From: Verrucomicrobiota bacterium
Lineage (GTDB): Bacteria > Verrucomicrobiota > Verrucomicrobiia > Opitutales > Opitutaceae
Length of the DNA: 64,000 nucleotides
NCBI GenBank assembly: GCA_023416735.1
Contig: JAEZGX010000017.1
Coordinates: 1 to 64,000 of the forward strand
Direction of reading: 5' to 3'
Position 1 is the first letter of the stretch; every line of letters begins with the position of its first letter. The position numbers and the translations under genes are program-made. Below, in pieces: positions 41,225 to 51,510 of the stretch. The notes below the pieces were generated by a model that did not search any database, was not told where the DNA came from, and saw only the letters and a program-made list of their open reading frames with translations.

Positions 41225-43648
41225 ATGCTCGCCCCGCTCCGCCAAGCCGTCCGCTCCCTCGCCAAATCCCCCGGCTACACCGCCATCGCGCTCCTCACCC
41301 TCGCGCTCGGCATCGGCGTCAACACCTCGATGTTCAGCGTCGTCGACGCACTCCTCTTCCGCAGCGCGCCTTTCCCGAACTCCGCTCAACTTTTCGAGGT
41401 CGTCGCCTCCACGCGCACCACCGAGTCGCGCCCCTACTCCTACGACGAACTTCGAGAAATCCGCGACCAACTCGCCGCGTTCTCCTCGCTCACCAGCGTC
41501 GGCAGCACCCAATACACCATCTCCGAACCCGGTCAGCCCGCCGAACGTCTCCAAGGCACCCTCGTTTCCGAAGACTTTTTCACCACCTTCGGCGTGGCCC
41601 CACTCATCGGCCGCGCCTTTTCTCCGGAAGAACACCAGCCCGGCCGCAACCAGGTCATCCTCCTCAGCCACGCGTTTTGGCAGCTTCGCTTCGGCGGCGC
41701 GCAAGACATCGTCGGCCGCTCCATGCGGCTCGACGGCCACCCCGTCACCATCATCGGCGTCATGCCGCCGTCCTTCGACTATCGCATGCTCTGGGGGCAA
41801 AACGCCTTCTGGCGTCCGCTCAACTTCACGAAAGAGCAGATGATGTGGCGCGACTACCGGATGTTCCGCCTCATCGGCCGCCTGCCCGAAAACACGTCGC
41901 CCGCCCGCATCCCCGCCGAACTCGCGCCCGCCGCCACGCAGCAGGAAAAACTCTTCCCCGAATCGTATTCAGGAATCCGCTACCGCGCCGTCCCGCTTCA
42001 CGAATCGCTCATGGACACCCTTGGCCGCCGCATCTCGTGGCTCCTCCTCGGTCTCGCGCTCTTCGTCCTCCTCATCGCCTGCGCCAACCTCGCCAATCTC
42101 CAGCTCGCCCGCGCCACCGCCAATCTCCGCGACCTCGCCATCCGCGCCGCGCTCGGCGCCTCCCGTGCCGGCCTCATCCGCCAGCAACTTCTTGAATCGC
42201 TCCTGCTCGCGTTCGGCGGCGGTCTCCTCGGCCTCGCCCTCGCCTTCGCCCTGAACCGCATCATCGATCGCAACTTCCTCCTCGCCGGTTCCGCCAACAG
42301 CCTCGATCTCGCCCTCGACCCCAAAATCCTCGCGATCACTTTCGGCGTCTCGCTCCTCACCGGCCTGCTTTTCGGACTCGTTCCCGCATGGTTCGCGTCG
42401 CGCACCGACGTCAACGCCGCCCTCAAATTGCAGGCCCGCGGCTCCACCACCGCACGCGGCCATCACCGCATCCGCCAGCTTCTCATCGTCGGCGAAGTCG
42501 CCCTCGCCCTCGTCCTCCTCGGCGGCGCCGCCATTCTCCAACGCGGCTTTTCCGAACTTCTCGAGCGCCGCACCGGTTGGGACACCGACCGTATCGCCGC
42601 CGCCGCCGTCCCAATTCCCCAAACCCGCGAAGACCTCCAAACCGACGACCAACGCATCGAACTTTTCCGCCGCCTCGAAGAACGCCTTAAACGCATCCCC
42701 GGCGCCGAACACGCCGCCCTCGCCACCTCGCTTCCCATCTTTTCCCACAACTCCGAACGCCAGGTCTTCACCGACGGACAAGCCCAGGGCGATCCCAACC
42801 TCCCTTCCGCGTTCACGATCGTCGTCACGTCCGACTACTTCGCCGCCCTGGGCATCCCGCTCGTCCAAGGCCGTATCTTCTCTCCCGATACAAAACGCTC
42901 CGACCCCCAGGTTGCGGTCATCAACGAATCTCTCGCCCGCCGCCTCTTTCCCAACGACACCCCCATCGGCAAACGCATCGCCGCCATGGACAGCGGCAAA
43001 CCTTACTGGGCCGAAATCATCGGCGTTGTGCGCGACGTCGATGTCGCCGCCAACACCCGCGATCCGTCCACCCCTTACCAGCTCTACAAACCCGTCAACC
43101 AGGAGCCTTGGGGCTTCATCTTCGCCGTTCTCCGCAGCCCCACGCCCGAAGCCCAGGTCGAGACACTTCGCCGCGCCCTCTCCGAGGTCGATCCCGACTT
43201 GGCCGCCGCTTACGCCGGTTCCGTCCATCAACTCGTCGATCAACAACAACACAACCTCCGCCTCGCCGGAAAAACCCTCACCGGTTTCGCGCTCCTCGGT
43301 CTTCTCCTCGCCGCCATCGGCCTCTACGGCGTGATCTCCAATCTCGTCGCTCAGCGCACCGGCGAATTCGGCATCCGCCTCGCCCTCGGCGCTCGCCCCG
43401 CCGACATCATTCAGCTCGTCCTCCGTCACGGTCTCCTCCTCTGCGCCACCGGCATCGGCGTCGGCTCGATCGGCGCCTTCCTTCTCACGCGCTTCCTCGC
43501 TTCGCTCATGCCGCGCGTCGCCCATCTCGACTGGCTCGCCCTCCTCGCCGTCGCCGCCACGCTCTTCGTCACTGCGATGCTTGCCTGCTACCTCCCCGCC
43601 CGTCGCGCCACGAAAGTCGACCCGTTGATCGCCCTCCGCACCGAGTAG
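41225..43648 (+). CDS. Double-FtsX ABC permease 2 (ADOP-like)
   Basis: This 807-residue protein has the same two-half plan as permease 1 and is its nearest relative in the array. The two share NTSMFS in the first helix, DGxxVTIIGVMP and WG.NAFWRP-type motifs in the first periplasmic domain, and NLVAQRTGEFGIRLALGA in the last FtsX unit. The similarity suggests a fairly recent tandem duplication. It has no ATP-binding motif and must borrow an ATPase, most simply the one at 37395. It is the last permease before sigma-54 promoter 3. Confidence 0.9.
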   Translation: MLAPLRQAVRSLAKSPGYTAIALLTLALGIGVNTSMFSVVDALLFRSAPFPNSAQLFEVVASTRTTESRPYSYDELREIRDQLAAFSSLTSVGSTQYTISEPGQPAERLQGTLVSEDFFTTFGVAPLIGRAFSPEEHQPGRNQVILLSHAFWQLRFGGAQDIVGRSMRLDGHPVTIIGVMPPSFDYRMLWGQNAFWRPLNFTKEQMMWRDYRMFRLIGRLPENTSPARIPAELAPAATQQEKLFPESYSGIRYRAVPLHESLMDTLGRRISWLLLGLALFVLLIACANLANLQLARATANLRDLAIRAALGASRAGLIRQQLLESLLLAFGGGLLGLALAFALNRIIDRNFLLAGSANSLDLALDPKILAITFGVSLLTGLLFGLVPAWFASRTDVNAALKLQARGSTTARGHHRIRQLLIVGEVALALVLLGGAAILQRGFSELLERRTGWDTDRIAAAAVPIPQTREDLQTDDQRIELFRRLEERLKRIPGAEHAALATSLPIFSHNSERQVFTDGQAQGDPNLPSAFTIVVTSDYFAALGIPLVQGRIFSPDTKRSDPQVAVINESLARRLFPNDTPIGKRIAAMDSGKPYWAEIIGVVRDVDVAANTRDPSTPYQLYKPVNQEPWGFIFAVLRSPTPEAQVETLRRALSEVDPDLAAAYAGSVHQLVDQQQHNLRLAGKTLTGFALLGLLLAAIGLYGVISNLVAQRTGEFGIRLALGARPADIIQLVLRHGLLLCATGIGVGSIGAFLLTRFLASLMPRVAHLDWLALLAVAATLFVTAMLACYLPARRATKVDPLIALRTE

Positions 43649-43900
43649 AATCTTTCTCTTTCCTCTTTATCTTTCTCCCCTTCCGCCACTCGTCCCGAGG
43701 CGACCGAGAAAGCTAAAGAAAAAACAGGGCCTGCCCCCACCCCCGCCGCGGCGGTTGAAGTCTGAAGTTTAAGTTGAAGCGCCCGTCCGCGCATCCCGCG
43801 CCACGCGATGTCCATCCCATTCGCGGGAAACCCGCGTTCCGCTTTCAACACGCGCGCGTCCTTTCAGGGCGCCGTGTGAATTTATAATCCGCTATAGGAA
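43649..43900. repeat. Gap after permease 2: imperfect CTTTCTC palindrome and non-coding DNA
   Basis: Bases 43652-43677 repeat the left arm found after permease 1 (TCTTTCTCTTTCCTCTTTAT-like). The right arm near 43708-43724 is short and degraded (GAGAAAGCTAAAGAAA). The rest, to about 43890, has no plausible frame. It leads into sigma-54 promoter 3. Confidence 0.6.
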
Positions 43901-43942
43901 AGCAACTAACGATCAGGTGAGCTCACTGGCACGCCATGTGCA
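43901..43942 (+). promoter_or_regulatory. Sigma-54 promoter 3 with conserved upstream block
   Basis: TGGCACG at 43927-43933 and GTGCA ending at 43942 give GG-N10-GC with one mismatch to the consensus. AGCAACTAAC at 43901-43910 lies at the same distance as in promoters 1 and 2. The longer block beginning TAGG (43895) also matches promoter 1 at the same offset. The predicted start near 43953 leaves a leader of about 60 nt before permease 3. Confidence 0.75.
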
Positions 43943-44014
43943 AACCTCGCTCAACCACTCCGCCTCCCCTCACTCCCTCACTCGCACTTTCCCTTCCACT
44001 TTCACCACCCGGCC

Positions 44015-46426
44015 ATGAACGATTTCCGCTTCGCCTTCCGCCAACTCTCGAAGTCCCCCGGCTTCACCACAATCGCCCTGCTCACCCTCGCGCTCGGGAT
44101 CGGCCTGAACACTTCGATGTTCAGCTTGATGAACCTCCTCATCCTCAAGCCGCTGCCCTACCCCGAAGTCTCCCAGCTGTCGCGCATCTACCGCACCAAT
44201 CCTCAGAGCAACACCTCCGATCACTCCGCCTCCGATTACCTCGAGCTTCAACGCGAAGCCGCCGACTTCGCTCAGATCGCCGCGTTCCAACTCTGGGGCT
44301 ACACGTTCGCTGTCGACGGCCGCCCGCCGATGAACGTCACCGCCATCCGCGTCACCGGTAATTTCCTTCCCACCCTCGGCCTCCAACCGCTCCTCGGCCG
44401 CTGGTTCACCGCCGAAGAGGACCAGCCCGGCAATCACGTCATCATCCTCAGCTACGAAACCTGGCAGGCCCAGTTCGGCGGCGATCCCAACATCGTCGGT
44501 CGCTCCGTCCGCGTCGAAAGCGAGTCCATGACCATCATCGGCGTCATGCCGGCCGACTTCTCCTCTGTCTTCCTCTGGGGCCCCGCCGACATCCTTCGTC
44601 CGATGGGCCTCTCCGCCGTCGAAAAGGAAAACCTCGGCGAGATGAAAACCTCGATCATCGCCCGCCGCTCGCCCGGCGTCTCCCTCGAACAGTTCAACGC
44701 CCGCCTCGCTACCGTCGCGCAGCGATTGAAAGAAACACGTCCTGCCAATCGCAGCGAAGACGGCCTCCGCGCCGTCTCGATCGAATCTCTCGCCCGCAAC
44801 ACCAACTCGAAACTCATCTCCTGGCTCATGCTGGGACTCGCCGGCTTCGTCCTCCTCATCGCCTGCGCCAACCTCGCCAATCTCCAACTCGCCCGCGCCG
44901 TCGCCCGCTCCCACGAGTTCGCCATCCGCGCCGCGCTCGGCGCGTCACACAGCCGCCTGCTCCGTCCGCAGCTCGCCGAAAGCCTTCTCCTCTCCCTCGC
45001 CGGCGGCGTCCTCGGCATCCTAGTCGCCATCTGGGCCAACGACTGGCTCTCCAGCCGCATCGCCGCCACCGGCGTGTTCCGCATCACGCTGTCGCTCGAC
45101 TGGCGCGTCCTCACGTTCGCGCTCGCGCTCGCCGCTTTCACCTCCGTCCTCTTCGGCCTGGTCCCAGCCTGGCGCGTCAGCCGCATTCGCGGTTACGAAG
45201 CGCTGAAAACCAGCACCCGCGGCAACACCGGCGATCGCGCCCAAAACCGCGTCCAGCGAGCCCTCATCGTCAGCCAGTTCGCCAACGCCCTCATCCTTCT
45301 CGTCACCGCCGCGGGCTTCCTCCGCGGCGTCGATCAACTCGTCAATGTCCATCCTGGTTGGGAACAGGAAAAAATCCTCCAGGCCGTCATCAAACTCCCC
45401 GACGCGAAATACTCTTCGCCCGAACAGATCACGTCGTTTCACAACCGCATCGAGGAAAGCCTGCGCGCCCTCCCCGGCGTCGAAAACGCGACCGTCGCCT
45501 ACACGCTGCCCGTTTTCACCTATCTCACCAATCGCTCCATCGTCGCCCAGGGCCAGCCACCCGTTCCCGCCGGACACGAGCCCCTCGCTTATATCAACGG
45601 CGTCTCACCGTCCTATCTCCCCACCCTCGGCATCAACGTGCAGTCCGGCCGAAACTTCACCGCCACCGACACTCATAGCTCCCTCCCCGTCGGCATCATC
45701 AACGCATCCCTCGCCCAAACGTTGTTCCCGGGCGAAGACCCCATTGGCCGCCGCATCGGCAATCCCGATCCCGCGAATCCACAATGGATCGAAATCGTCG
45801 GCGTCGTTCCCGACGTCGAGCGCGCCGTCGGCGCCGTGCCCAGCGTCAGCCCTTTTCTCATCCTCCGCCCCATGGTCCAGGATCCGTGGACTTACTTCAC
45901 GGTCGCCATCCGCTCCTCCAATCCCACGGCGCTCGCCGAGCCCATGCGCCAGACGATCACCTCGCTCGATCCCGACATTTCTCCCGATCAATTCGGCACC
46001 ATCGAAAACGCAACCCGTCTCGTGACCGGCAGCGCGCAGACACTTTCCTCCGTCCTCCTTTCCTTTGCTCTGCTCGGACTCTTTCTCGCCGCCATCGGCA
46101 TCTACGGCGTCATCGCCCGCATCGTCGTTCAACGCACCCCCGAGATCGGCGTGCGCATCGCCCTCGGCGCCCAGCTGCACGACGTCGTTCGCATGATCCT
46201 TTTCTCCGGCCTGCGCATGACCCTGCTCGGCACCGCGATCGGTCTCCTCGGTTCTTTCGCACTCGGATGGTTGCTGAAACAAGTCGTTCCGAACTCCGGC
46301 TCCTCCGAACCTCTGCTCGTCCTCGCCGTCACCCTCGGCCTGATCGCCGTCGGTCTCCTCGCCTGCTGGCTCCCGTCCCGCCGCGCCGCCCGCATCGACC
46401 CCATCACCGCCCTCCGCGCCGAATAA
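44015..46426 (+). CDS. Double-FtsX ABC permease 3 (ADOP-like), first gene after sigma-54 promoter 3
   Basis: This 803-residue protein keeps the MacB-FtsX twofold plan. Its first helix reads LTLALGIGLNTSMFSLMN. Its first periplasmic domain is distinct from permeases 1 and 2 in RTNPQSNTSDHSASDYLELQ. The first FtsX unit follows at about 268-400, and the last unit contains RTPEIGVRIALGAQ. The C-terminal motif is LPSRRAARIDPITALRAE. It is the only permease directly preceded by its own sigma-54 site, so it may begin a second transcription unit covering permeases 3-8. Confidence 0.9.
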   Translation: MNDFRFAFRQLSKSPGFTTIALLTLALGIGLNTSMFSLMNLLILKPLPYPEVSQLSRIYRTNPQSNTSDHSASDYLELQREAADFAQIAAFQLWGYTFAVDGRPPMNVTAIRVTGNFLPTLGLQPLLGRWFTAEEDQPGNHVIILSYETWQAQFGGDPNIVGRSVRVESESMTIIGVMPADFSSVFLWGPADILRPMGLSAVEKENLGEMKTSIIARRSPGVSLEQFNARLATVAQRLKETRPANRSEDGLRAVSIESLARNTNSKLISWLMLGLAGFVLLIACANLANLQLARAVARSHEFAIRAALGASHSRLLRPQLAESLLLSLAGGVLGILVAIWANDWLSSRIAATGVFRITLSLDWRVLTFALALAAFTSVLFGLVPAWRVSRIRGYEALKTSTRGNTGDRAQNRVQRALIVSQFANALILLVTAAGFLRGVDQLVNVHPGWEQEKILQAVIKLPDAKYSSPEQITSFHNRIEESLRALPGVENATVAYTLPVFTYLTNRSIVAQGQPPVPAGHEPLAYINGVSPSYLPTLGINVQSGRNFTATDTHSSLPVGIINASLAQTLFPGEDPIGRRIGNPDPANPQWIEIVGVVPDVERAVGAVPSVSPFLILRPMVQDPWTYFTVAIRSSNPTALAEPMRQTITSLDPDISPDQFGTIENATRLVTGSAQTLSSVLLSFALLGLFLAAIGIYGVIARIVVQRTPEIGVRIALGAQLHDVVRMILFSGLRMTLLGTAIGLLGSFALGWLLKQVVPNSGSSEPLLVLAVTLGLIAVGLLACWLPSRRAARIDPITALRAE

Positions 46427-46450
46427 CAACCTCCCCGTCCGCCGGCCACG

Positions 46451-46541
46451 TCGTGCTCCTGCTCGTAATCGTGCTCGTGCTCGATTCCACCGGCATCTCC
46501 CCGTCCCGATCACGAGCACGAATCAAGATCACGAGCACGAC
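46451..46541. repeat. TCGTGC hexamer palindrome between permeases 3 and 4
   Basis: The left arm (46451-46484) has CGTGCTC, CTGCTC, GTAATC, GTGCTC. The right arm (46507-46541) has GATCACGAGCACG twice with AATCAA between, and a 22-nt spacer separates the arms. It is very similar to the element at 38501. Confidence 0.8.
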
Positions 46542-46598
46542 CCAGTCTTCCTCTTCCGATCGGCGCTCTCCTCTCCCATCCCTCGACCCTGATCGCGT

Positions 46599-48995
46599 AT
46601 GAAACTCGCCGTCCGCACTCTCCTCAAAACCCCTGGCTTCACCCTCATCGCCGTCCTCACGCTCGGCCTCGGCATCGGCGCCAACTCGGGCGTTTTCAGC
46701 TTCGTCAACACCCTCCTCGTCCGCCCGCTTCCCCTGCCCGACGTCCACGAACTCGTGTTCTTCGGCGAAAACTCCGAGCAGGTCCCGAACATGTCGGTGG
46801 CGTATCCAAACTTCTTGGACTGGCGTGAACGTCAGCAAAGCTTCACTCACTTCGGCACGTTCCGCTTCCAAAGCTACAACCACGTCGGCCGCTCGGAAAC
46901 CGAACGCCTCGCGGGCGCGCAATTCAGCCACGACCTCTTTCCCGCGCTCGGGGTCCAGCCGCTCGCCGGCCGTTGGTTTCTCGCCAACGAAGACAAACCC
47001 GGCGCCGAACGCACCGCGGTGATCAGCGAATCCTTCTGGCGCCGCTCGCTCGGCGCCCGACCCGAGGCCATCGGCTCCACGCTCACGTTGAGCGGCGAGA
47101 TCTACACGATCGTCGGCGTCATGCCCGACAGCTTCGGCGTGCCCAGCACCCAGACCGACGTCTGGACGCCCGTCGGACTCTCCGCCGATCAGCTCACCGA
47201 CCGCGGCAATCATCCGGGCCTCTACTGCATCGGCCGGCTGAAACCCGGCGTCAGTGTCGAAGCCGCGCGCAGCGATCTCATCGCCATCGCCCGCCAGCTC
47301 GAGCAGGAGCACCCGACAACCAACACCGGCAACTCCATCGCTCTCCAGCCGCTCGTCGACACCGTCTTCGGCCAAATTCGCACCAGCGTTTGGATATCCT
47401 TCGCCGCCGCCTGCGGTGTCCTGCTCATCGCCTGCGCCAACGTCGCCAACCTCCTCCTCGCCCGCGCTTCCGTTCGCACCCGCGAGTTCTCCATTCGCGC
47501 CGCCCTCGGCGCCACGCGCACGCAACTCATCCGTGTCGTCCTCGCCGAAACCTTCCTGCTCAGTATCGCGGGCACCGCGCTCGGACTCCTGATCGGTCAC
47601 ACCACGATGGAGGCCATCCTGTCCCTCCTGCCCGCCAACTCTGCTTTGAGTTCGCAAGTCACGATGGGCTTCAACGTCTTCGCCTTCGCCGTCTGCGTCG
47701 GGGTCGGGGTCACGCTGCTCTTCGGTCTCGTTCCCGCGCTCACCGCCTCGAAAACCAATCTCAGCGACAGCCTCTCCGCGGCCGGTGCCCGCGGCACCGT
47801 CGGCGGCGTTCACGCCCGCTGGCGCTCCATGCTCGTCGCCAGCGAATTCGCTCTCACGTGCCTGCTTCTCTTCGCCTGCGGACTCATGTTCCGCACGCTC
47901 TACAATCTCTACCGCGCCGACACCGGGCTCAAAACCGATCACGTCATTTCCTTCACCTACTCCATGCCCGGCCCCGAGTGGGCCGACGCCACCAAGCGCG
48001 CCCAACTGCTCGACCGCGCCCTCGACCGCCTGCGCGAACTACCCGGCGTTACCTCCGTCGCACTCACCAATCCGCTCCCGCTCTCCGGCGGCGGCAACCA
48101 AACGTTCTTCATCCCCGAAGGCGCCGCCGATCCGGGCCCGGGCCGCCGGTTTTCCACGGAAAACAACGCCGCCAGCCGCGACTACTTCACTACCATGCGC
48201 ATCCCGCTTCTCCGCGGGCGCACGTTCACCGATCGCGAGATGCCTGACGAGCCCGACGTCTGCATCATCGACACCACGTTCGCAGAAACCCACTTCGCCG
48301 GCCAGGATCCTCTCGGCAAACGCATCAACATCGGCGGCTCTCCCGACAGCCCCAACTTCGCCACGGTCGTCGGAGTCGTGGGTCACGTGCAGAACTTCGG
48401 CCTGGGACAAAACACCCGCGTCCAACTCTACTTCCCCTACCGCCAATCTCCGCCGACCAATCTGGCCTTCGTTCTTCGCACCTCCGTCGAACCTTCTGCC
48501 CTCGCCTCTTCGATCCGCACCGCCATGCGCGAGGTCGAAACCACGCTGCCGGTCTTCGGCATCCGCACGATGGACGAGTTGTTCGACAACACCGTCGCCA
48601 ACCAGCGCATCATGCTCATCCTCCTCGGCGTCTTCGGCGGCATCGCTCTTCTCCTCGCCGCGATCGGACTCTACGGCGTGTTGAGCTACATCGTCGGCCA
48701 ACGCACCCGCGAGGTGGGCATCCGCATGGCCCTCGGCGCCCCCGCCTCTTCCGTGCGTCAGCTCATGCTCGGCCAAGGCCTCCGCCTCGCCCTCGCGGGA
48801 ATCACGGTCGGGCTCATCGCTTGCTTCGCCGTCTCACGCCTTCTCAGCAGCGTCCTCTACGAAGTTTCGCCCACCGACCCGCTGAGCCTCACCGCGGTCG
48901 TCGCGATCCTTATCTTCGTCGGCCTCCTCGCCTGCTGGCTCCCCGCCCGTCGCGCCACGAAAGTCGATCCCGTCACCGCCCTCCGCGCCGACTGA
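46599..48995 (+). CDS. Double-FtsX ABC permease 4 (ADOP-like)
   Basis: At 798 residues this is the shortest of the eight permeases. Its first helix has NSGVFSFVNTLLVRPLPLP and the periplasmic domain MSVAYPNFLDWRERQQSFTH, the form typical of ADOP/MacB-like permeases across Acidobacteria and Verrucomicrobia. The last FtsX unit reads RTREVGIRMALGAPASS. It is a singleton subfamily within this array, so it was probably not formed by duplication of its direct neighbours. No ATPase motif is present. Confidence 0.9.
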   Translation: MKLAVRTLLKTPGFTLIAVLTLGLGIGANSGVFSFVNTLLVRPLPLPDVHELVFFGENSEQVPNMSVAYPNFLDWRERQQSFTHFGTFRFQSYNHVGRSETERLAGAQFSHDLFPALGVQPLAGRWFLANEDKPGAERTAVISESFWRRSLGARPEAIGSTLTLSGEIYTIVGVMPDSFGVPSTQTDVWTPVGLSADQLTDRGNHPGLYCIGRLKPGVSVEAARSDLIAIARQLEQEHPTTNTGNSIALQPLVDTVFGQIRTSVWISFAAACGVLLIACANVANLLLARASVRTREFSIRAALGATRTQLIRVVLAETFLLSIAGTALGLLIGHTTMEAILSLLPANSALSSQVTMGFNVFAFAVCVGVGVTLLFGLVPALTASKTNLSDSLSAAGARGTVGGVHARWRSMLVASEFALTCLLLFACGLMFRTLYNLYRADTGLKTDHVISFTYSMPGPEWADATKRAQLLDRALDRLRELPGVTSVALTNPLPLSGGGNQTFFIPEGAADPGPGRRFSTENNAASRDYFTTMRIPLLRGRTFTDREMPDEPDVCIIDTTFAETHFAGQDPLGKRINIGGSPDSPNFATVVGVVGHVQNFGLGQNTRVQLYFPYRQSPPTNLAFVLRTSVEPSALASSIRTAMREVETTLPVFGIRTMDELFDNTVANQRIMLILLGVFGGIALLLAAIGLYGVLSYIVGQRTREVGIRMALGAPASSVRQLMLGQGLRLALAGITVGLIACFAVSRLLSSVLYEVSPTDPLSLTAVVAILIFVGLLACWLPARRATKVDPVTALRAD

Positions 48996-49024
48996 TCTTT
49001 CTCCCCAGCTGGCCGCCGCCTGCC

Positions 49025-49052
49025 GGGCTCGTGAACCACGATTAAGAGCACG
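49025..49052. repeat. Partial TCGTNN element between permeases 4 and 5
   Basis: Only one arm is well kept (ACCACGATTAAGAGCACG, about 49034-49051). A short GGGCTCGTGA stretch precedes it. It looks like a decayed copy. Confidence 0.5.
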
Positions 49053-49095
49053 ATCCGATCCCGATCTCCGAACTGTCGATCTTTGATCTTCGAGC

Positions 49096-51510
49096 ATGAA
49101 ACACGTGATCCGCTCCCTCGCCAAATCCCCCGGCTACACGTTCGTCATCGTGCTGACGCTCGCTCTCGGCATCGGCGCCAACACCGCGATCTTCTCTTTC
49201 TTCCACGGCATCCTTCTCCGCCCGCTCCCGTTCGAAGATCCCGAACGCACCGTCATCGCCAAGAAATCCGCCAACGACTACAGCGATCCCGTTGGCACTG
49301 ACGTCAACATCCTCTCCGCCGACTTCCGCGACCTCGCTCCGCAGGTCCGCACGTTCTCCGATCTCGCCGCCTACACGCTCGACTCCGCCACGATCACTGG
49401 CCGCGGCAACGCCTCCCTCGCCGCCGTCGCCATCGTTACGCCCAACTTCCTCTCCGTTCTCGGCGCTCGCGCCGCCACCGGCCGCACCTTCACCACCGAC
49501 GATGCGAACCAAAATACCAACCGCCTCGCCGTCGTCTCCCACACTTATTGGCAAACCGAACTCGGCGGCAGCACGTCCGTCATTGGCCAGACCATCACCG
49601 CCAACCGCACGCCTTTCACCATCGTCGGCATTATGCCGCCGGATTTCGCCTTTCCTCGCGAAGCCGATCTCTGGGTCACGCCTTCCACCGACGTTCCCGA
49701 ACACGCGCTCGGCCAAACCTTCGATTTCGCCGGACGCGGCCATTACCTGCGCACGATCGTAGGCCGCCTCGCTCCTCATGCGACCGCTCGCGAAGCCGAA
49801 GCCGAACTCGCCTCGATCCTCTCCCAACTTCCCAACCCGAATAACATCCAGCGCAACGTCCACCTCGTAAACCTCCGCGACCACACGCTCGGTGACGCCC
49901 GTCCCGCCCTCGCCATTCTCCTCGCCTGCGTCGGTCTCGTTCTCCTCATCGCCTGCCTCAACGTCGCCAATCTCATGCTCGCCCGCGCCACCGCCCGCGA
50001 GCGCGAGATCGCCATCCGCGCCGCCCTCGGCGCCTCCCGCTGGCGCATCGCCCGCCAACTCCTCACCGAGAGTCTCGCCCTCTCCCTCGCCGGCGGCGCC
50101 GTCGGAATCCTGCTCAGCCTCTGGGCCCTCGAACTCCTCGTCAAAATCGCGCCCGACGACATCCCCCGCCTCGCCATGATCGGCATCGATGGCTGGGTCC
50201 TTGCATTTGCCGTCACCGTTTCCGCCCTCACCGGCGTGCTCAGCGGGCTCGCCCCCATCCTCGGCACCACCCGGCCCGACCTCGCCGCGTCGATCAAATC
50301 CGCCGACAAATCCGGCGGCGCCGGCGCCAAGCCACGACGCCTTCGTTCCACGCTCGTCGCCGGCGAGGTTGCCATCTCCCTCATCCTCCTCGTCGCCGCC
50401 GGCCTCCTCGTCCGCAGCCTCACGCAAATGGAGGCTTTCTCCTGGGGCTTCCGCCCGCAACAGGTCGTCTCCGCTCGCGTCGCCTTCCTCGACGATCGCT
50501 ACGCCTCCGACGAAGCCCGCGTAAACTTCTACCGCGCCCTCCGCGATAAACTCCTCGCGTCCCCCGGCATCGAAGACTTCGGCACCAGCCTCGACCGCAT
50601 CGGCGCGAGTTGGATCAACCTACCGTTCACCGCCCAGGGCGAAACGTATCCAAATCCCGGCGACCGCCCCCAGGCCAACTACCACGTCATCACTCCCGGC
50701 TATCTCTCCACCGTCGGCATTTCCGTCCAACAGGGACGCGAGTTCACGTTCGACGACGACGCCACCCGGCCGATCGTCGCCCTCGTCGACGCCAATCTCG
50801 CCCAGCGCCATTACCCCAACGGCGACGCTCTCGGTAAAACCATCACCGTCGTCACACCCGCGGGCGACACCCCCGTCGAGATCATCGGGATCGTCAGTCC
50901 CGTGAAATTCGACGGCCCCGTCGCTGCCGCCCGCCCCGACATCTACTTCTCCTACCTCCGCCTCCCGCAAAACAACTTCTTCCTCCACGTCCGCACCCCG
51001 CTCGCTCTCGGCACCGCGGAAACATTGATCAAAAAAGCCGTTCGCGAAATCGACGCCGACATCCCCGTCACCGATGTCGCCACCATGGAGCAGGTCACCG
51101 CAGAACCGTCCGCCGCGCGCCGCTTCCCTCTCGGTCTTCTCGGCGGTTTCGCCCTCCTCGCGCTCTGCCTCGCCGCGATCGGCATCTACGCCGTGACAAA
51201 TTACTCCGTCGCTCAACGCACCCGCGAAATCGGCGTCCGCATGGCCCTGGGCGCTCACCCCCGCTCCGTCGTCTCACTCATTCTCCAACAAGGTTTCCGT
51301 CCCATCCTCGTCGGCCTCGTCTTCGGCCTGATCGGCGCCGGCATCACTGCCTTCGCCATGCGCAAACTTCTCTTCGGCGTCCCCCCGCTCGATCTCCCGA
51401 CCTTCGCCCTGGTCCCCGCCCTCCTCCTGATCATCGCTGCCTTCGCCTGCCTCTTCCCCGCCCGCCGCGCCACCAAGATCGACCCACTCGTCGCGCTTCG
51501 TTCGGAGTAA
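49096..51510 (+). CDS. Double-FtsX ABC permease 5 (ADOP-like)
   Basis: This 804-residue permease is closest to permease 7, not to its neighbour permease 6. Shared segments include NTAIFSFFHGILLRPLP in the first helix, ILSADFRDL and LDSATITG in the first periplasmic domain, VLLIACLNVANLMLARA in the first FtsX unit, EAFSWGF before the second periplasmic domain, and IYAVTNYSVAQRTREIGVRM in the last unit. The pair probably defines one substrate class. It is an inner-membrane protein with two large periplasmic domains. Confidence 0.9.
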   Translation: MKHVIRSLAKSPGYTFVIVLTLALGIGANTAIFSFFHGILLRPLPFEDPERTVIAKKSANDYSDPVGTDVNILSADFRDLAPQVRTFSDLAAYTLDSATITGRGNASLAAVAIVTPNFLSVLGARAATGRTFTTDDANQNTNRLAVVSHTYWQTELGGSTSVIGQTITANRTPFTIVGIMPPDFAFPREADLWVTPSTDVPEHALGQTFDFAGRGHYLRTIVGRLAPHATAREAEAELASILSQLPNPNNIQRNVHLVNLRDHTLGDARPALAILLACVGLVLLIACLNVANLMLARATAREREIAIRAALGASRWRIARQLLTESLALSLAGGAVGILLSLWALELLVKIAPDDIPRLAMIGIDGWVLAFAVTVSALTGVLSGLAPILGTTRPDLAASIKSADKSGGAGAKPRRLRSTLVAGEVAISLILLVAAGLLVRSLTQMEAFSWGFRPQQVVSARVAFLDDRYASDEARVNFYRALRDKLLASPGIEDFGTSLDRIGASWINLPFTAQGETYPNPGDRPQANYHVITPGYLSTVGISVQQGREFTFDDDATRPIVALVDANLAQRHYPNGDALGKTITVVTPAGDTPVEIIGIVSPVKFDGPVAAARPDIYFSYLRLPQNNFFLHVRTPLALGTAETLIKKAVREIDADIPVTDVATMEQVTAEPSAARRFPLGLLGGFALLALCLAAIGIYAVTNYSVAQRTREIGVRMALGAHPRSVVSLILQQGFRPILVGLVFGLIGAGITAFAMRKLLFGVPPLDLPTFALVPALLLIIAAFACLFPARRATKIDPLVALRSE

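Noticed and set aside
43936..44361. Open frame beginning right after sigma-54 promoter 3
   Set aside because: It overlaps permease 3 in another frame, is Pro/Ser/Arg-rich, and would start upstream of the inferred transcription start.
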